This document shows positions 8,929 through 17,975 of a stretch of 64,000 nucleotides of DNA, piece after piece. How positions within the stretch are numbered: the stretch's first letter is position 1; each line of letters opens with the position of its first letter. The notes under the pieces were generated by a model that saw nothing but the letters and a program-made list of their open reading frames with translations, had not been told where the DNA came from and did not search any database. The stretch comes from Palsa-189 sp963803735 (lineage in GTDB: Bacteria > Acidobacteriota > Terriglobia > Acidiferrales > UBA7541): contig CAWDNV010000013.1 in NCBI GenBank assembly GCA_963803735.1, positions 317,840 to 381,839 of the forward strand, in the 5' to 3' direction. The position numbers and the translations under genes are program-made.

Positions 8929-9904
8929 ACGCGAAATCGCTGATTGTGCAGCCCATCTTTTTCAGGGCCTCGGCAACCTGGTGTTTCTTTTCGAAGCAGC
9001 AATAGAACAACATGAAGCCTCCGCCGCCGGCGCCAGACAGTTTCCCTCCAATGGCACCGGCTTTGCGGCCTGCATCATAGATCTCGTCGATACGTGCATT
9101 TGAGATCTGCGGAGACATTTTCTTCTTGAACTCCCAGGCTTCGTGTAGCAATTCCCCAAAATCCTGCAACTTACGCTGCAGGAGCAGATTTTTCATCTCG
9201 ACTGCTAACGTCTTTTGGCGCCGGAGTGCTTCCATGTTTTCTTGATCGCCGCGCTCGTAGCGAGCCGTTTGATCCTCGATGATGTGCCCGGAGAGGCGCG
9301 TTCCACCTGTGAAGCATAGCAATAGGTTGTGCTCGAGTTCGTTGATCACGTCCTGGCTCAGCCGAAGGGGGTTTACGATGACCTGACCGCCTTGGAATTC
9401 CATGAAATTGCATCCACCGAACGTGGCGGCGTATTGGTCCTGCAGTCCGCCCTCAATGCCGACCTCTTTGCGCTCGATGGTGTAGGCGAGATGTGCGATT
9501 TCATAGTCGGTTAGAGGCAGATTCTGGAACTCTTTCAGCAGACCGACCAACGTGACCATAAGGCTGGAAGAGGAACCGAGCCCCGACCCCGGAGGCGCAT
9601 CGCTGCGCAGAAAGAGTTCGAAGCCGCCACCATTCTGCCCTTTGAGCTTCTTGATTGCCGCCTTCACCAAGTCGAGCTTGCCATCGTAGATAAGTTCCTC
9701 GCGAACCTCGTAATTAAGCGCGAGGCCGAAATCGACGGATTGGATGGAAATCTGATTGTCCTGAGTTGGGCGGAGCATACCGTAGGAGTACTTGTTAATG
9801 GTTGCGCTTAAAGCGCATCCTCCCTCACGCTCCGGGAACGGAGGGACATCGGTTCCGCCACCCGCAAAACCGATGCGTAAAGGCGCCTTGGCTCGAATCA
9901 GCAT
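8873..9904 (-). CDS. hddA: D-glycero-alpha-D-manno-heptose 7-phosphate kinase
   Basis: This is a 343-residue GHMP-family kinase. It begins MLIRAKAPLRIGFAGGGTDV, which is characteristic of HddA and related sugar kinases. The ATP-binding GHMP motif PPGSGLGSSSS follows near residue 108, and the C-terminal motif KLSGAGGGGFMLFY near 290. Its length is normal for the family. The reaction is phosphorylation of D-glycero-alpha-D-manno-heptose 7-phosphate at C1 to the 1,7-bisphosphate, the second step toward GDP-heptose. Its start overlaps the end of hddC by seven bases, and gmhB lies upstream in the same orientation, so the pathway assignment has strong local support. A fucose-kinase-like substrate is a less likely alternative. 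Confidence 0.88.
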   Translation of the reverse strand: MLIRAKAPLRIGFAGGGTDVPPFPEREGGCALSATINKYSYGMLRPTQDNQISIQSVDFGLALNYEVREELIYDGKLDLVKAAIKKLKGQNGGGFELFLRSDAPPGSGLGSSSSLMVTLVGLLKEFQNLPLTDYEIAHLAYTIERKEVGIEGGLQDQYAATFGGCNFMEFQGGQVIVNPLRLSQDVINELEHNLLLCFTGGTRLSGHIIEDQTARYERGDQENMEALRRQKTLAVEMKNLLLQRKLQDFGELLHEAWEFKKKMSPQISNARIDEIYDAGRKAGAIGGKLSGAGGGGFMLFYCCFEKKHQVAEALKKMGCTISDFAFDFHGLQSWRIAEAINKR

Positions 9905-10674
9905 TTGCCCTCGTTGGCACTTTGAACTTCCAAAGCTTTTATCCAGTTTCCCGAGTCACTAACAAGGCGTCTATACGCCTCGGGCACGCCAATATCAACA
10001 AAATATCCTTTGAGGCGCATAGCGTAAACTCCGCGAGGAATCAACGCCGGAAAAATTTCCTTTTCCAAAGAACAGGTCTTAGCGGATCCCTCTATCTCAA
10101 GAACTTTCCTTGAGAATACATATACGCCTCCATTAATCAAAGCAGTCCCGTCCGCTCGCTTTTCCAAGAACTCAGTCACCCGCTCGGAAGGATCGAGGCG
10201 GATAGAGCCAAAACGAGACGCGTTCTCCACTTCGACTGCTGCGATGCTGGATATGCCCTTTTTGTGCACGTGGAATTCTAACAACCGGCAAAGGTCAACC
10301 TGCAGCCATGAATCCCCGTTCAACACCACAAAGTAGGGATGACTTATGTGCTCCCCTGCCAACCGAATTGCACCCCATGTACCCAACGGCTCGTTTTCTA
10401 TGGAATACGTAAGCTTCAGTCCAAATGCATCGCCACGCCTAAAATGCTCCACAATCTGATCGGCGCGATAGCCCAGGCATAACACCACGCGCGTGAAGCC
10501 AGCGCGACCGAGCCATCTGATCAAATATTCCAAAAAAGGCTTCCCGGCGATGGGCGCCATCGGCTTGGGCATATCACCCAACGCCGGTCGGAGGCGGGTA
10601 CCAAGCCCACCCAACAGGATCAAACACGGCACGTCGCGCCATTCCTCACGTGCGGGAGTGGTCACACTACGCAT
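9898..10674 (-). CDS. hddC: D-glycero-alpha-D-manno-heptose 1-phosphate guanylyltransferase
   Basis: A nucleotidyltransferase of the GlmU/ManC-like NTP_transferase fold. The P-loop-like signature LILLGGLGTRLRPAL is at the N-terminus with MPKPMAPIAGKPFLEYLI directly after, and VVLNGDSW carries the metal-binding aspartate. A later segment, GYFVDIGVPEAYRRL, is the usual closing motif of HddC and related enzymes. The ATG at 10674 overlaps the end of the methyltransferase gene by eight bases; ATG 10713 is possible but lengthens an unconserved N-terminus. The enzyme joins GTP and heptose 1-phosphate to GDP-D-glycero-alpha-D-manno-heptose. Sequence alone does not fix the nucleotide, but the neighbours hddA and gmhB make the GDP-heptose role the best reading. 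Confidence 0.85.
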   Translation of the reverse strand: MRSVTTPAREEWRDVPCLILLGGLGTRLRPALGDMPKPMAPIAGKPFLEYLIRWLGRAGFTRVVLCLGYRADQIVEHFRRGDAFGLKLTYSIENEPLGTWGAIRLAGEHISHPYFVVLNGDSWLQVDLCRLLEFHVHKKGISSIAAVEVENASRFGSIRLDPSERVTEFLEKRADGTALINGGVYVFSRKVLEIEGSAKTCSLEKEIFPALIPRGVYAMRLKGYFVDIGVPEAYRRLVSDSGNWIKALEVQSANEGKC

Positions 10675-11446
10675 TTTTGACCGGGGCCATCTTTCTCCCG
10701 ATTGCGTAGACACTCCAGCCCACCAATTCCCAAAGCCCGACGCACACCCAGCGTCGCTTTAAGATCAAAAGGCCTGAGAGCAAAAGGAAGGGCGCTATCG
10801 CTGTTTTGAAGGGATTACGAACGTGGCCGATCTCTGCGAGCTCGCAGCTCGCAAGCTCGAGAAACATGTGCAGACTCCGTTTGGAGAGAGGACGCACGTG
10901 CGTAAAATTATCGTAGAAGTTAAGGTCATCGCCTACCGCCTTCACAGATCCGGATGAACGGATGAAGGATAATGACGGCAGGAATAAAGCTCGCGTGCTT
11001 GGGCCCTCGATATAGATCAGGCCATCCGATTTCATGACGCGTTCTACTTCTCCGACGGCAGTCATTGGATATAGCAAGTGTTCCAAAACATGGCAAAAAA
11101 AAATGGCGTCAAAGTGCCCGTCGTCAAAAGGAAGCTTCTCCCGGTCGATATCTGCTCTCGCAAAAATTACGCCTGGTGGACAATCGGCTGCGACATCCAT
11201 AATATCGACGCCGTAATATTCAAGGTCCGGCCTCTGCTCGCGTAAACGCCGCAGCGTTTTGAAATGTCCGCATCCTAAATCCAGAATTCTTGCCTTTGGG
11301 GCAAGTTTTTGAATGAAACGGTAACGTGGGTCGAAGTGATTAAGATAATTCACAGCTCGGCCGTTCGCTCCTATTAGAGGAAGCTGTAAGAACCTTGCCG
11401 CGTGCGTATAGCCATAAAGTGCGGCCGAGCAAATAAGTGAATCCAA
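10667..11446 (-). CDS. Class I SAM-dependent methyltransferase
   Basis: The core shows motif I ILDLGCGHFKT near residue 54, an acidic strand end YYGVDIMD, the motif LPFDDGHFDAIFFCHVLEH and then VMKSDGLIYIEGP, all typical of methyltransf_11/23 proteins. The C-terminus has a hydrophobic stretch (ISRAIAPF-like, about 215-245) that may bind membrane. The frame begins at TTG 11446, which gives a 107-base overlap with the upstream gene. A GTG at 11353 would shorten the overlap to 14 bases and still keep the whole methyltransferase fold, so the start is uncertain. The place in the heptose/O-antigen operon suggests methylation of a glycan or of its precursor. Confidence 0.8.
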   Translation of the reverse strand: MDSLICSAALYGYTHAARFLQLPLIGANGRAVNYLNHFDPRYRFIQKLAPKARILDLGCGHFKTLRRLREQRPDLEYYGVDIMDVAADCPPGVIFARADIDREKLPFDDGHFDAIFFCHVLEHLLYPMTAVGEVERVMKSDGLIYIEGPSTRALFLPSLSFIRSSGSVKAVGDDLNFYDNFTHVRPLSKRSLHMFLELASCELAEIGHVRNPFKTAIAPFLLLSGLLILKRRWVCVGLWELVGWSVYAIGRKMAPVKNA

Positions 11447-11927
11447 TCGGATAAAAGAAACTCATGGAAGGGAATTTCCGCAACCGGAAGCGCGCATGTG
11501 CAAGAACCCATGTCCAGTTCGATCTATCGATAGAAAACGAGTCTCCATTCTCGTTGTAAACAAGTATTCGTCGAGTGTTCAGCCAGAACGCAGCAATCTT
11601 GCTCATAAGAAAGGTCGGACGCCCGGGCCAAACCACAATACAGAGGTCAAACCGCCGTTTCCTCAAGGCCGCGAGCGAACGAATAGGATTTGCTTTCACC
11701 GATTCGATCCACAACACCTCTCCATTTTGAGAAGCCTCCTCCATCCAGGAAAAGCGCTCGGCATAGGCTCGGGATATAAGGTACGTGAAGGATAGTTGCG
11801 GAAAGTGCTCGTGCAGCGCGGGGAGAATTTTAGCCATGACGTCTGGTTCGGCGCTGGCGACGAACACACAACTCCGGTATTGTCCCAAGTCACGTGCTTT
11901 TGTAAATATACTCAGCCAGCCGCGCAT
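11340..11927 (-). CDS. Unknown protein of the glycan operon
   Basis: A 195-residue protein that starts at ATG 11927 behind a strong AGGAGG site. The N-terminal half alternates beta and alpha segments: SCVFVASAEPDVMAKILPAL, then FTYLISRAYAERF, then LCIVVWPGRPTFLMSKIAAF. This resembles the N-terminal Rossmann half of GT-B enzymes of the heptosyltransferase (GT9) kind. The C-terminal sugar-nucleotide half is absent, and the protein ends with a hydrophobic stretch (about 152-172). It could be a degenerate or membrane-bound accessory protein. The tight linkage on both sides indicates cotranscription with the heptose genes. No catalytic motif can be named. Confidence 0.7.
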   Translation of the reverse strand: MRGWLSIFTKARDLGQYRSCVFVASAEPDVMAKILPALHEHFPQLSFTYLISRAYAERFSWMEEASQNGEVLWIESVKANPIRSLAALRKRRFDLCIVVWPGRPTFLMSKIAAFWLNTRRILVYNENGDSFSIDRSNWTWVLAHARFRLRKFPSMSFFYPIGFTYLLGRTLWLYARGKVLTASSNRSERPSCELS

Positions 11928-11944
11928 CCGGCCTCCTAAGCTTT

Positions 11945-14900
11945 TTAAGGCTGTTCGACCCCCACCTCTACTGGCGGTTCCAAAGCTGCAGATTGGCTTT
12001 TCGTTCCAAGAATCTGCCGATAAACGCTGTCATAAAGCTCACCAAAGGCATCCCAGGAAAACGACGCAAGAACTGCTTCTCGTGCTTGCTTTCCCATTTT
12101 TGTGGCGAATTCCTGCTTCTCCAATAGTTCGCAGGTGCGCGTCGCAAACGTATCGGCATCGTCAGCCATAAAGCAGATCGCGCCATCGTTGCCGGTCAGT
12201 CCCTCAAATGCCAGACGCGTACCCACTACCGGCCTTTCCATTGCCCAAGCTTCTAACACCTTTCCGCGTAGTCCGACCCCGTCAAAAATCGGAGCCACGA
12301 AAACTGCTGCTTGTTGCAGAAAGGGCCTCACGTCGTCTACCCATCCGGTGATGGTTACACCATTCTGGCCGTTTATCTCCTGAAGTGCGGACGGTGGATT
12401 TGCGCCGACAATGCAAAGCCGTGCAGTTGTATAGCGTTCCCGGATTTTAGGCCACGCTTCCTTGAGGAACCACTCAATGCCCGTTACATTCGGAGTGTGC
12501 CTAAAATTCCCAACGAAAACCACGCCGCCTTCCTCAGGTCTCTCTGGGCTGCAGCGAAAGAACTCAGAATCCACTCCAGTCGGATGATCGTAAACTCGAA
12601 CCTGTGGCGCATACCGCTGTAGAAATTCACGCTCCGGCCGGGTGAGCACTACAACTCCCGAGAATCGTCGCAGCATCTTCTCCTCATAATTCAGCATCCG
12701 CATCCACGAAACCAGCGCTTTGAACTTCCGGCGCGAAGCCCCGGACAGACCCCGATAGCGATTGAAATAAGCGAGCGACTGAAGCTCATGGCTACTCAGA
12801 ACGGCGGGAATGTGCGGATCTACATTCGCATAGTGTGCCATCTGCAAGAATTCACACTGTATCAGATCGAAATCGTATGCGCGTATGTACTCCTCAACCA
12901 AACGGTACATATCCTTATGATAAAACTCGTAAACAATTTCGGGAGGCATCAATCCAAAAGGATTGGGAGCATCCAGAGTCTGACAGCGACGAATAACCTC
13001 AAGCCGCTCGCAATATGGGGTCAGCTGTTCGATATGTTCCAGCTCCGACTCTTGTTCGCAAAACGAGAGTACGCTTAATCGATGGCGTTTAGACAGGGAG
13101 CGGATCAAATGGAACATCGTGTTGCCCCCGCTATGAACCCCTAAACACGGCAGATACGCGCAGACCATTAGCACTTTTCGCTGCTCGCATGCCCGCGGTG
13201 AAGTCGATGGGACGTTCCTGCTTAAGCCGTCGGGCGGTGAAACTCGGACATGACCGGCACTTCTGCTCGAAACCGGCGGTAATAGCACGACTCGATGGAC
13301 AATGACACCTAGTATTCTTCGATCGGGTGGACTCGTGAGGGCGTTATTAACGCTTAGTTGGACAGAGACAGAAGTGCCGGGCTCCAGTTTTGGCAACAAC
13401 CATCGCTGCTCGAAGGGCCCTTCTTCCAGGCTGAAGCGCTTTCGTTTGCCTTCGCACTCCACGGACAGAACGAAAGGCGTGCGGCCATGACGCCGTGAAC
13501 CGGTTACATAACCGCGGACGCACAGTTCGGCTGCTTCGCAAGGGGCTCGCAAGAACACGGAAGCGTCCTTAGATGTCCAGCGAAAGCTTTGACCATTGAT
13601 CTGCTCGCGGGGGTACCAACCTTCACCCAAGTGTTCACTAAAATCGTCCCGGCTAAAGTCCAGGTCACTTTCGAAAATGCTCTCCGCGGGAGGTGTGTTG
13701 GTGAGGTCCAGAATCTCGTAATCGGTTCGCGTCGCGGATACGCATAGTCGGACCTTACTGGTCAGGATTGGAAACAGTCGTTTAGCCGCGCCCAGGAAAG
13801 CCTTCGCTTCCAATCGAATTCCGGCTTCAGGCACACCTGCACGCTGGATGGCCCTGATCGGCGAGCGTAGAAAATGGCTCACCAGCATGCGCAGGCTTCC
13901 AAGATTTTTCCAGATAAAGAAGTATTCGTTTCTTCGGATGATTTGACTGATGAAGGCCGGACTGAAACGTGGTCCAATCGTTCCCCTGTGTTTGTGAACT
14001 ACCTGGCTCTCCACTGCCAGCAGGCATCTCCAACCCACCTTCCAAGCCCGGTATGACAGGTCAGCATCCTCAACATAGAAGGGATCGAAATGAGGATCGA
14101 ATCCGCCCAGCCATAGAAACTTCCCCCGATCTATGGCTGCAGCCCCTCCGTGCCCCCAAAACACGGGAACGTATTTCCTTTCAACATCACCGCGGTTAAT
14201 GGGCTCGTGGCTCCAATCGAAATCGCAGCCGTTGAAGGTGGCGCGCGTCTTTCCCGTCTCTTCGCGCCGCTTTCCCGGATCAGCGGGGAAGACTTGACTT
14301 CCCACTGCGAATACATCAGGAGCCGCAAAGCTGCTGAGCAATGGAGCCAGAAAATCTTCGTGCACAACCATGTCGTTGTTAAGCAGAACGACAATGTCGT
14401 TCTGCGCCGCTTGAATGCCAAGATTGCTGCCACCGCTGAAAAAAAGGTTTCGATCACTGCGGACTACACGCACCTCAGGAAAATGCTCCGCCACATATTC
14501 GCTCGTCCCATCCGTGCTGCCATTATCGACGACGATAATCTCATGCTCACCGCCATGAAGTTCTACTGCTCGTATCAGCGGCGGGAGCGATTCCGCCAAA
14601 AGCTCTTTCCCATCCCAACTCGGAATAATTATGCTGCAGCTCCTGATGTTCTTCGGGCCTTCGAACGGAGCGGGGTACCTCCGTAACTTTCTCAGCAGCC
14701 GACCCGTTATTTCAGCACCAACCACGGTAGACCCCAACATGAAATTCAGCAAAGCTAGTGCCGAAAAAACAAGCCGACGTTTCCAACGTGTAGCCTTGTT
14801 CCATAAGAAAGTAACAATCCGTAATTCATCTTGTAGCCTCGCGATTGTGCACCGCTGTTCGGATACCTCCGAGTTAAGTTTGTTGGCCAACCGACCTTTC

Positions 14901-15715
14901 TCCTCGAATTCGGCCCGTAACCCGGTTATATGGCTCCTGAATTCCTCTAGTTCAATCTGAAGAGCCCTGATATGGCGCTCCCGAAGCCGTAAGACATTCG
15001 CCGACGATGATGTAAAGACTATTTGTTCAACGTTCTGGGGCTCCTGAGAGCAAACGCAGACGAAGTAATCCGCCCCCGCAGGAGGAGGTGCACTTTCAAC
15101 AGATGCACGAATCGGCTTTCCTTTTCCAGAACCGAGAATGCCAACAGAAGGCAGGTGGGTTTCACCAAGCACTTCTACAAATTTGAAATAGGACCGTAAT
15201 AATGTAACGAATTCGTCGAAATCCCATTCGCGAACGTGAAAAGGGTTGGGTGTAGATCCCCGGTGTTCGGCATAAACAGGCCGGTTCGGAGTTGAGACAA
15301 GAAACAGGCCTTTTGGTTCTAACACACGTCGGACTTCGGTTAGGTAAGCGTTTGCATCCGGCAAATGTTCAATCAACTCGAACGACGTGACGACTTCGAA
15401 CGATTCGGGGAGGAAGGGTAAGCTTTGGCAGTCGCCCACGACGTAGGAAGTATTACCGCTGCAATAATAGCTACGCGCATACTCGATAGCCGCAGCATCA
15501 TTGTCGACTCCTATTACGCTGCGGGCGCACTCGGCAAGATAAAGAGACCCGTAGCCTACACCGCAGCCGGTGTCGAGGACAATTTTCCCCGAGCAGAACA
15601 TTCGCGCGTACACATATCGAGCGAAATGTTCATTAAACAAGTCCGGGTCGGCTTCTCCCGGAACCAACCGCTCGCCGGTAAAACGAAGTTTAGGTGTGGT
15701 CTCGTTCGAACTCAC
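11945..15715 (-). CDS. Methyltransferase-coiled coil-GT2-beta-sandwich-GT4 fusion protein
   Basis: A 1256-residue protein started by GTG 15715. Residues 1-225 are a methyltransferase (VLDTGCGVGYGSLYLAE near 46, FELIEHLPDAN near 112). Residues 240-300 are a charged heptad-like coiled coil, and 313-337 are hydrophobic, perhaps a membrane re-entrant or amphipathic helix. Residues 359-610 form a GT2 domain with VVDNGSTDG, LLNNDMV and YVEDADLSYR. Residues 690-815 look like a beta-sandwich, and 847-1240 are a GT4 enzyme with GVDSEFF, FVGNFRHTPN and PIFDGVGLRGKVLEAWA. All catalytic signatures look intact. The GT2 part (358-622) is encoded by DNA almost identical to that of the upstream neighbour. 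A chain-extending and chain-modifying role on a lipid-linked glycan is likely; the linkages are unknown. Confidence 0.85.
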   Translation of the reverse strand: MSSNETTPKLRFTGERLVPGEADPDLFNEHFARYVYARMFCSGKIVLDTGCGVGYGSLYLAECARSVIGVDNDAAAIEYARSYYCSGNTSYVVGDCQSLPFLPESFEVVTSFELIEHLPDANAYLTEVRRVLEPKGLFLVSTPNRPVYAEHRGSTPNPFHVREWDFDEFVTLLRSYFKFVEVLGETHLPSVGILGSGKGKPIRASVESAPPPAGADYFVCVCSQEPQNVEQIVFTSSSANVLRLRERHIRALQIELEEFRSHITGLRAEFEEKGRLANKLNSEVSEQRCTIARLQDELRIVTFLWNKATRWKRRLVFSALALLNFMLGSTVVGAEITGRLLRKLRRYPAPFEGPKNIRSCSIIIPSWDGKELLAESLPPLIRAVELHGGEHEIIVVDNGSTDGTSEYVAEHFPEVRVVRSDRNLFFSGGSNLGIQAAQNDIVVLLNNDMVVHEDFLAPLLSSFAAPDVFAVGSQVFPADPGKRREETGKTRATFNGCDFDWSHEPINRGDVERKYVPVFWGHGGAAAIDRGKFLWLGGFDPHFDPFYVEDADLSYRAWKVGWRCLLAVESQVVHKHRGTIGPRFSPAFISQIIRRNEYFFIWKNLGSLRMLVSHFLRSPIRAIQRAGVPEAGIRLEAKAFLGAAKRLFPILTSKVRLCVSATRTDYEILDLTNTPPAESIFESDLDFSRDDFSEHLGEGWYPREQINGQSFRWTSKDASVFLRAPCEAAELCVRGYVTGSRRHGRTPFVLSVECEGKRKRFSLEEGPFEQRWLLPKLEPGTSVSVQLSVNNALTSPPDRRILGVIVHRVVLLPPVSSRSAGHVRVSPPDGLSRNVPSTSPRACEQRKVLMVCAYLPCLGVHSGGNTMFHLIRSLSKRHRLSVLSFCEQESELEHIEQLTPYCERLEVIRRCQTLDAPNPFGLMPPEIVYEFYHKDMYRLVEEYIRAYDFDLIQCEFLQMAHYANVDPHIPAVLSSHELQSLAYFNRYRGLSGASRRKFKALVSWMRMLNYEEKMLRRFSGVVVLTRPEREFLQRYAPQVRVYDHPTGVDSEFFRCSPERPEEGGVVFVGNFRHTPNVTGIEWFLKEAWPKIRERYTTARLCIVGANPPSALQEINGQNGVTITGWVDDVRPFLQQAAVFVAPIFDGVGLRGKVLEAWAMERPVVGTRLAFEGLTGNDGAICFMADDADTFATRTCELLEKQEFATKMGKQAREAVLASFSWDAFGELYDSVYRQILGTKSQSAALEPPVEVGVEQP
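13848..14642. repeat. 795-bp near-perfect direct repeat, copy A (GT2 domain)
   Basis: This segment is matched base for base by 16009-16803 at a constant offset of 2161. By eye I found only two mismatches: 14075 (a against g) and 14626 (t against c, isoleucine to valine in the protein). Outside the boundaries the two genes are still homologous in protein sequence but clearly diverged in DNA. That pattern fits a recent gene conversion or local duplication. The repeat covers the GT2 catalytic domain of the 1256-residue fusion. Confidence 0.95.
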
Positions 15716-15755
15716 GTTTCGGCCCTACCCCGGTCCTTTCGTACTGTTCGACACG

Positions 15756-17861
15756 CTAAGTCCTTTTCGGAGAACACTCAGTTCGGTCTATTTGCTTGGC
15801 GCAATCACCCTGGTCAAAGTGCCATTCATTCGTCGGGATTACTCCCGCTTGAGACATCCCGACGAGTCGGAAAATCTCTTCATCGCTGCGGACGGCTGAG
15901 TTCGCCAGTCGCAGCTTGGCTTTCAATGCTGCTGGCAGTCGTTTCATAGCTCCAAGAAAAGACTTGAGCTCCAGCCGGATTCCCACCCCGGGCACACCAG
16001 CACGTTGCATGGCCCTGATCGGCGAGCGTAGAAAATGGCTCACCAGCATGCGCAGGCTTCCAAGATTTTTCCAGATAAAGAAGTATTCGTTTCTTCGGAT
16101 GATTTGACTGATGAAGGCCGGACTGAAACGTGGTCCAATCGTTCCCCTGTGTTTGTGAACTACCTGGCTCTCCACTGCCAGCAGGCATCTCCAACCCACC
16201 TTCCAAGCCCGGTATGACAGGTCAGCATCCTCAACGTAGAAGGGATCGAAATGAGGATCGAATCCGCCCAGCCATAGAAACTTCCCCCGATCTATGGCTG
16301 CAGCCCCTCCGTGCCCCCAAAACACGGGAACGTATTTCCTTTCAACATCACCGCGGTTAATGGGCTCGTGGCTCCAATCGAAATCGCAGCCGTTGAAGGT
16401 GGCGCGCGTCTTTCCCGTCTCTTCGCGCCGCTTTCCCGGATCAGCGGGGAAGACTTGACTTCCCACTGCGAATACATCAGGAGCCGCAAAGCTGCTGAGC
16501 AATGGAGCCAGAAAATCTTCGTGCACAACCATGTCGTTGTTAAGCAGAACGACAATGTCGTTCTGCGCCGCTTGAATGCCAAGATTGCTGCCACCGCTGA
16601 AAAAAAGGTTTCGATCACTGCGGACTACACGCACCTCAGGAAAATGCTCCGCCACATATTCGCTCGTCCCATCCGTGCTGCCATTATCGACGACGATAAT
16701 CTCATGCTCACCGCCATGAAGTTCTACTGCTCGTATCAGCGGCGGGAGCGATTCCGCCAAAAGCTCTTTCCCATCCCAACTCGGAACAATTATGCTGCAG
16801 CTCGTGGTGTTCGCAGGAGCAATGAGGGGTACGTTACGCCGTCTTATCTTCACTAGAAACCGACTCGCGACTTCAGTTGTGAGGACAGCACACCCAACCA
16901 TCCAGTCGACAGGTGTCAGAGCCAAAACGGCAAGCCCCCGCTTCCAGCGTGTAGTCCTACTCCATAGAAGGCTGAGCTTCTGGACGCGTTCTTCCAACTG
17001 CTGTATTTGAGTCTGTGATTGAGCGAGTCGCCATTGCAAGTCAACTAGATCTTCTTCTGCACCCGCGGCCGAGATCGGCTTCTTATCAAAAATCGTCCCC
17101 GATGACCTCGTCGGCGAGACCGCACGAAAGACATAGTGTGGATAGATTTGTTCTGCATTCAAACCGTCTCGTCGAATGAGCAAATCCTCGACTGCTTCGG
17201 TTGCGCCCAGACAGCTTGACGTTTGGGCGTCGTCGAACACGATGTAGCCACCCCGAGCCATGTAGGGCATCACGGCCTCGTACGAATAAGCCACCGAGGA
17301 CCGAATGTCGCAATCAATGTGAGCAAGCGTGACTGGGGTAATTTGGGGAAGCAAGCTGGGTGCCGTCTCTTCAAAACGGCCTTGGACAAACTCCACATTC
17401 CTCAGCCCGACGTGGCGCACATACTCGCGCAATTCCGCGAGATCGGTCCCTCCGAAATCGCCTCTATTGTGGGCGTCGACCGCCTTGTCTGTAGCGGGCA
17501 TGCCCGCGAAAGTGTCCAGGCCATACACGATTGTCTTTAGCCCCAGTGCCGCGCAAACCGCTGCCATAAATATGCAGCTTCCTCCACGGTAGGAGCCAAA
17601 CTCGATGATGTTTCCCGGTGGCAGATACCTAAGGTAGTATTTAAGAATCAAGAAAATGTTCATTCTGCGTACTTCGTCTTGAATCGTGCGCCCCGCCGCG
17701 AGTTCAAGAGAGCGGACGTACAATCGATCCGCAAGGATCTTGTCTTTCAGACCGGCGTACTCTAGGCCCCATCCCCGCGTATAGCCATCCAAAATACTAC
17801 GGCCTTTTCGGAGGCCGGGAGGAATGGAAGGGACTACCGGAAGGTAGTTGTCAGAGTACAT
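15756..17861 (-). CDS. TylF-type methyltransferase-coiled coil-GT2 fusion protein
   Basis: A 701-residue protein. Residues 60-250 resemble TylF/macrocin O-methyltransferases, with NIIEFGSYRGGSCIFMAA at about 84, GLDTFAGMP at 114, and HIDCDIRSSV and GGYIVFDDA between 181 and 211 for metal and substrate binding. A short coiled coil (270-300) and a WKRGLAVLAL hydrophobic segment follow, then a GT2 domain (354-605) with DNGSTDG, LLNNDMV and EDADLSYR. The architecture copies the first half of the downstream 1256-residue protein but with a different methyltransferase and no GT4. ATG 17861 has AGGTAA close upstream. By analogy with methyltransferase-GT systems it may methylate and extend the same glycan. 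The sugar specificity is unknown. Confidence 0.85.
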   Translation of the reverse strand: MYSDNYLPVVPSIPPGLRKGRSILDGYTRGWGLEYAGLKDKILADRLYVRSLELAAGRTIQDEVRRMNIFLILKYYLRYLPPGNIIEFGSYRGGSCIFMAAVCAALGLKTIVYGLDTFAGMPATDKAVDAHNRGDFGGTDLAELREYVRHVGLRNVEFVQGRFEETAPSLLPQITPVTLAHIDCDIRSSVAYSYEAVMPYMARGGYIVFDDAQTSSCLGATEAVEDLLIRRDGLNAEQIYPHYVFRAVSPTRSSGTIFDKKPISAAGAEEDLVDLQWRLAQSQTQIQQLEERVQKLSLLWSRTTRWKRGLAVLALTPVDWMVGCAVLTTEVASRFLVKIRRRNVPLIAPANTTSCSIIVPSWDGKELLAESLPPLIRAVELHGGEHEIIVVDNGSTDGTSEYVAEHFPEVRVVRSDRNLFFSGGSNLGIQAAQNDIVVLLNNDMVVHEDFLAPLLSSFAAPDVFAVGSQVFPADPGKRREETGKTRATFNGCDFDWSHEPINRGDVERKYVPVFWGHGGAAAIDRGKFLWLGGFDPHFDPFYVEDADLSYRAWKVGWRCLLAVESQVVHKHRGTIGPRFSPAFISQIIRRNEYFFIWKNLGSLRMLVSHFLRSPIRAMQRAGVPGVGIRLELKSFLGAMKRLPAALKAKLRLANSAVRSDEEIFRLVGMSQAGVIPTNEWHFDQGDCAKQIDRTECSPKRT
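16009..16803. repeat. 795-bp near-perfect direct repeat, copy B (GT2 domain)
   Basis: Second copy of the repeat described at 13848-14642, encoding the GT2 domain of the TylF-GT2 fusion. The encoded peptide is identical over about 260 residues except for one valine/isoleucine exchange at the first strand of the GT-A fold. Both edges end abruptly inside coding sequence without target-site duplications or terminal repeats. A mobile element is therefore not indicated. Confidence 0.95.
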
Positions 17862-17975
17862 TTACCTGCTCCGCACGGACAAGGCTCGCATCTTCTATCC
17901 TCAGTCACCGGTTCGACATAAACCAATTTTTATTCGGACCCCATCGCGTTTGCGGCGAAACGAGCGAGGCCATTG

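Noticed and set aside
14131..14686. Plus-strand frame of 178 codons, repeated almost unchanged at 16311-16856
   Set aside because: It appears twice only because the DNA of the GT2 domain is duplicated. It lies antisense to that domain and has no protein-like motif of its own.
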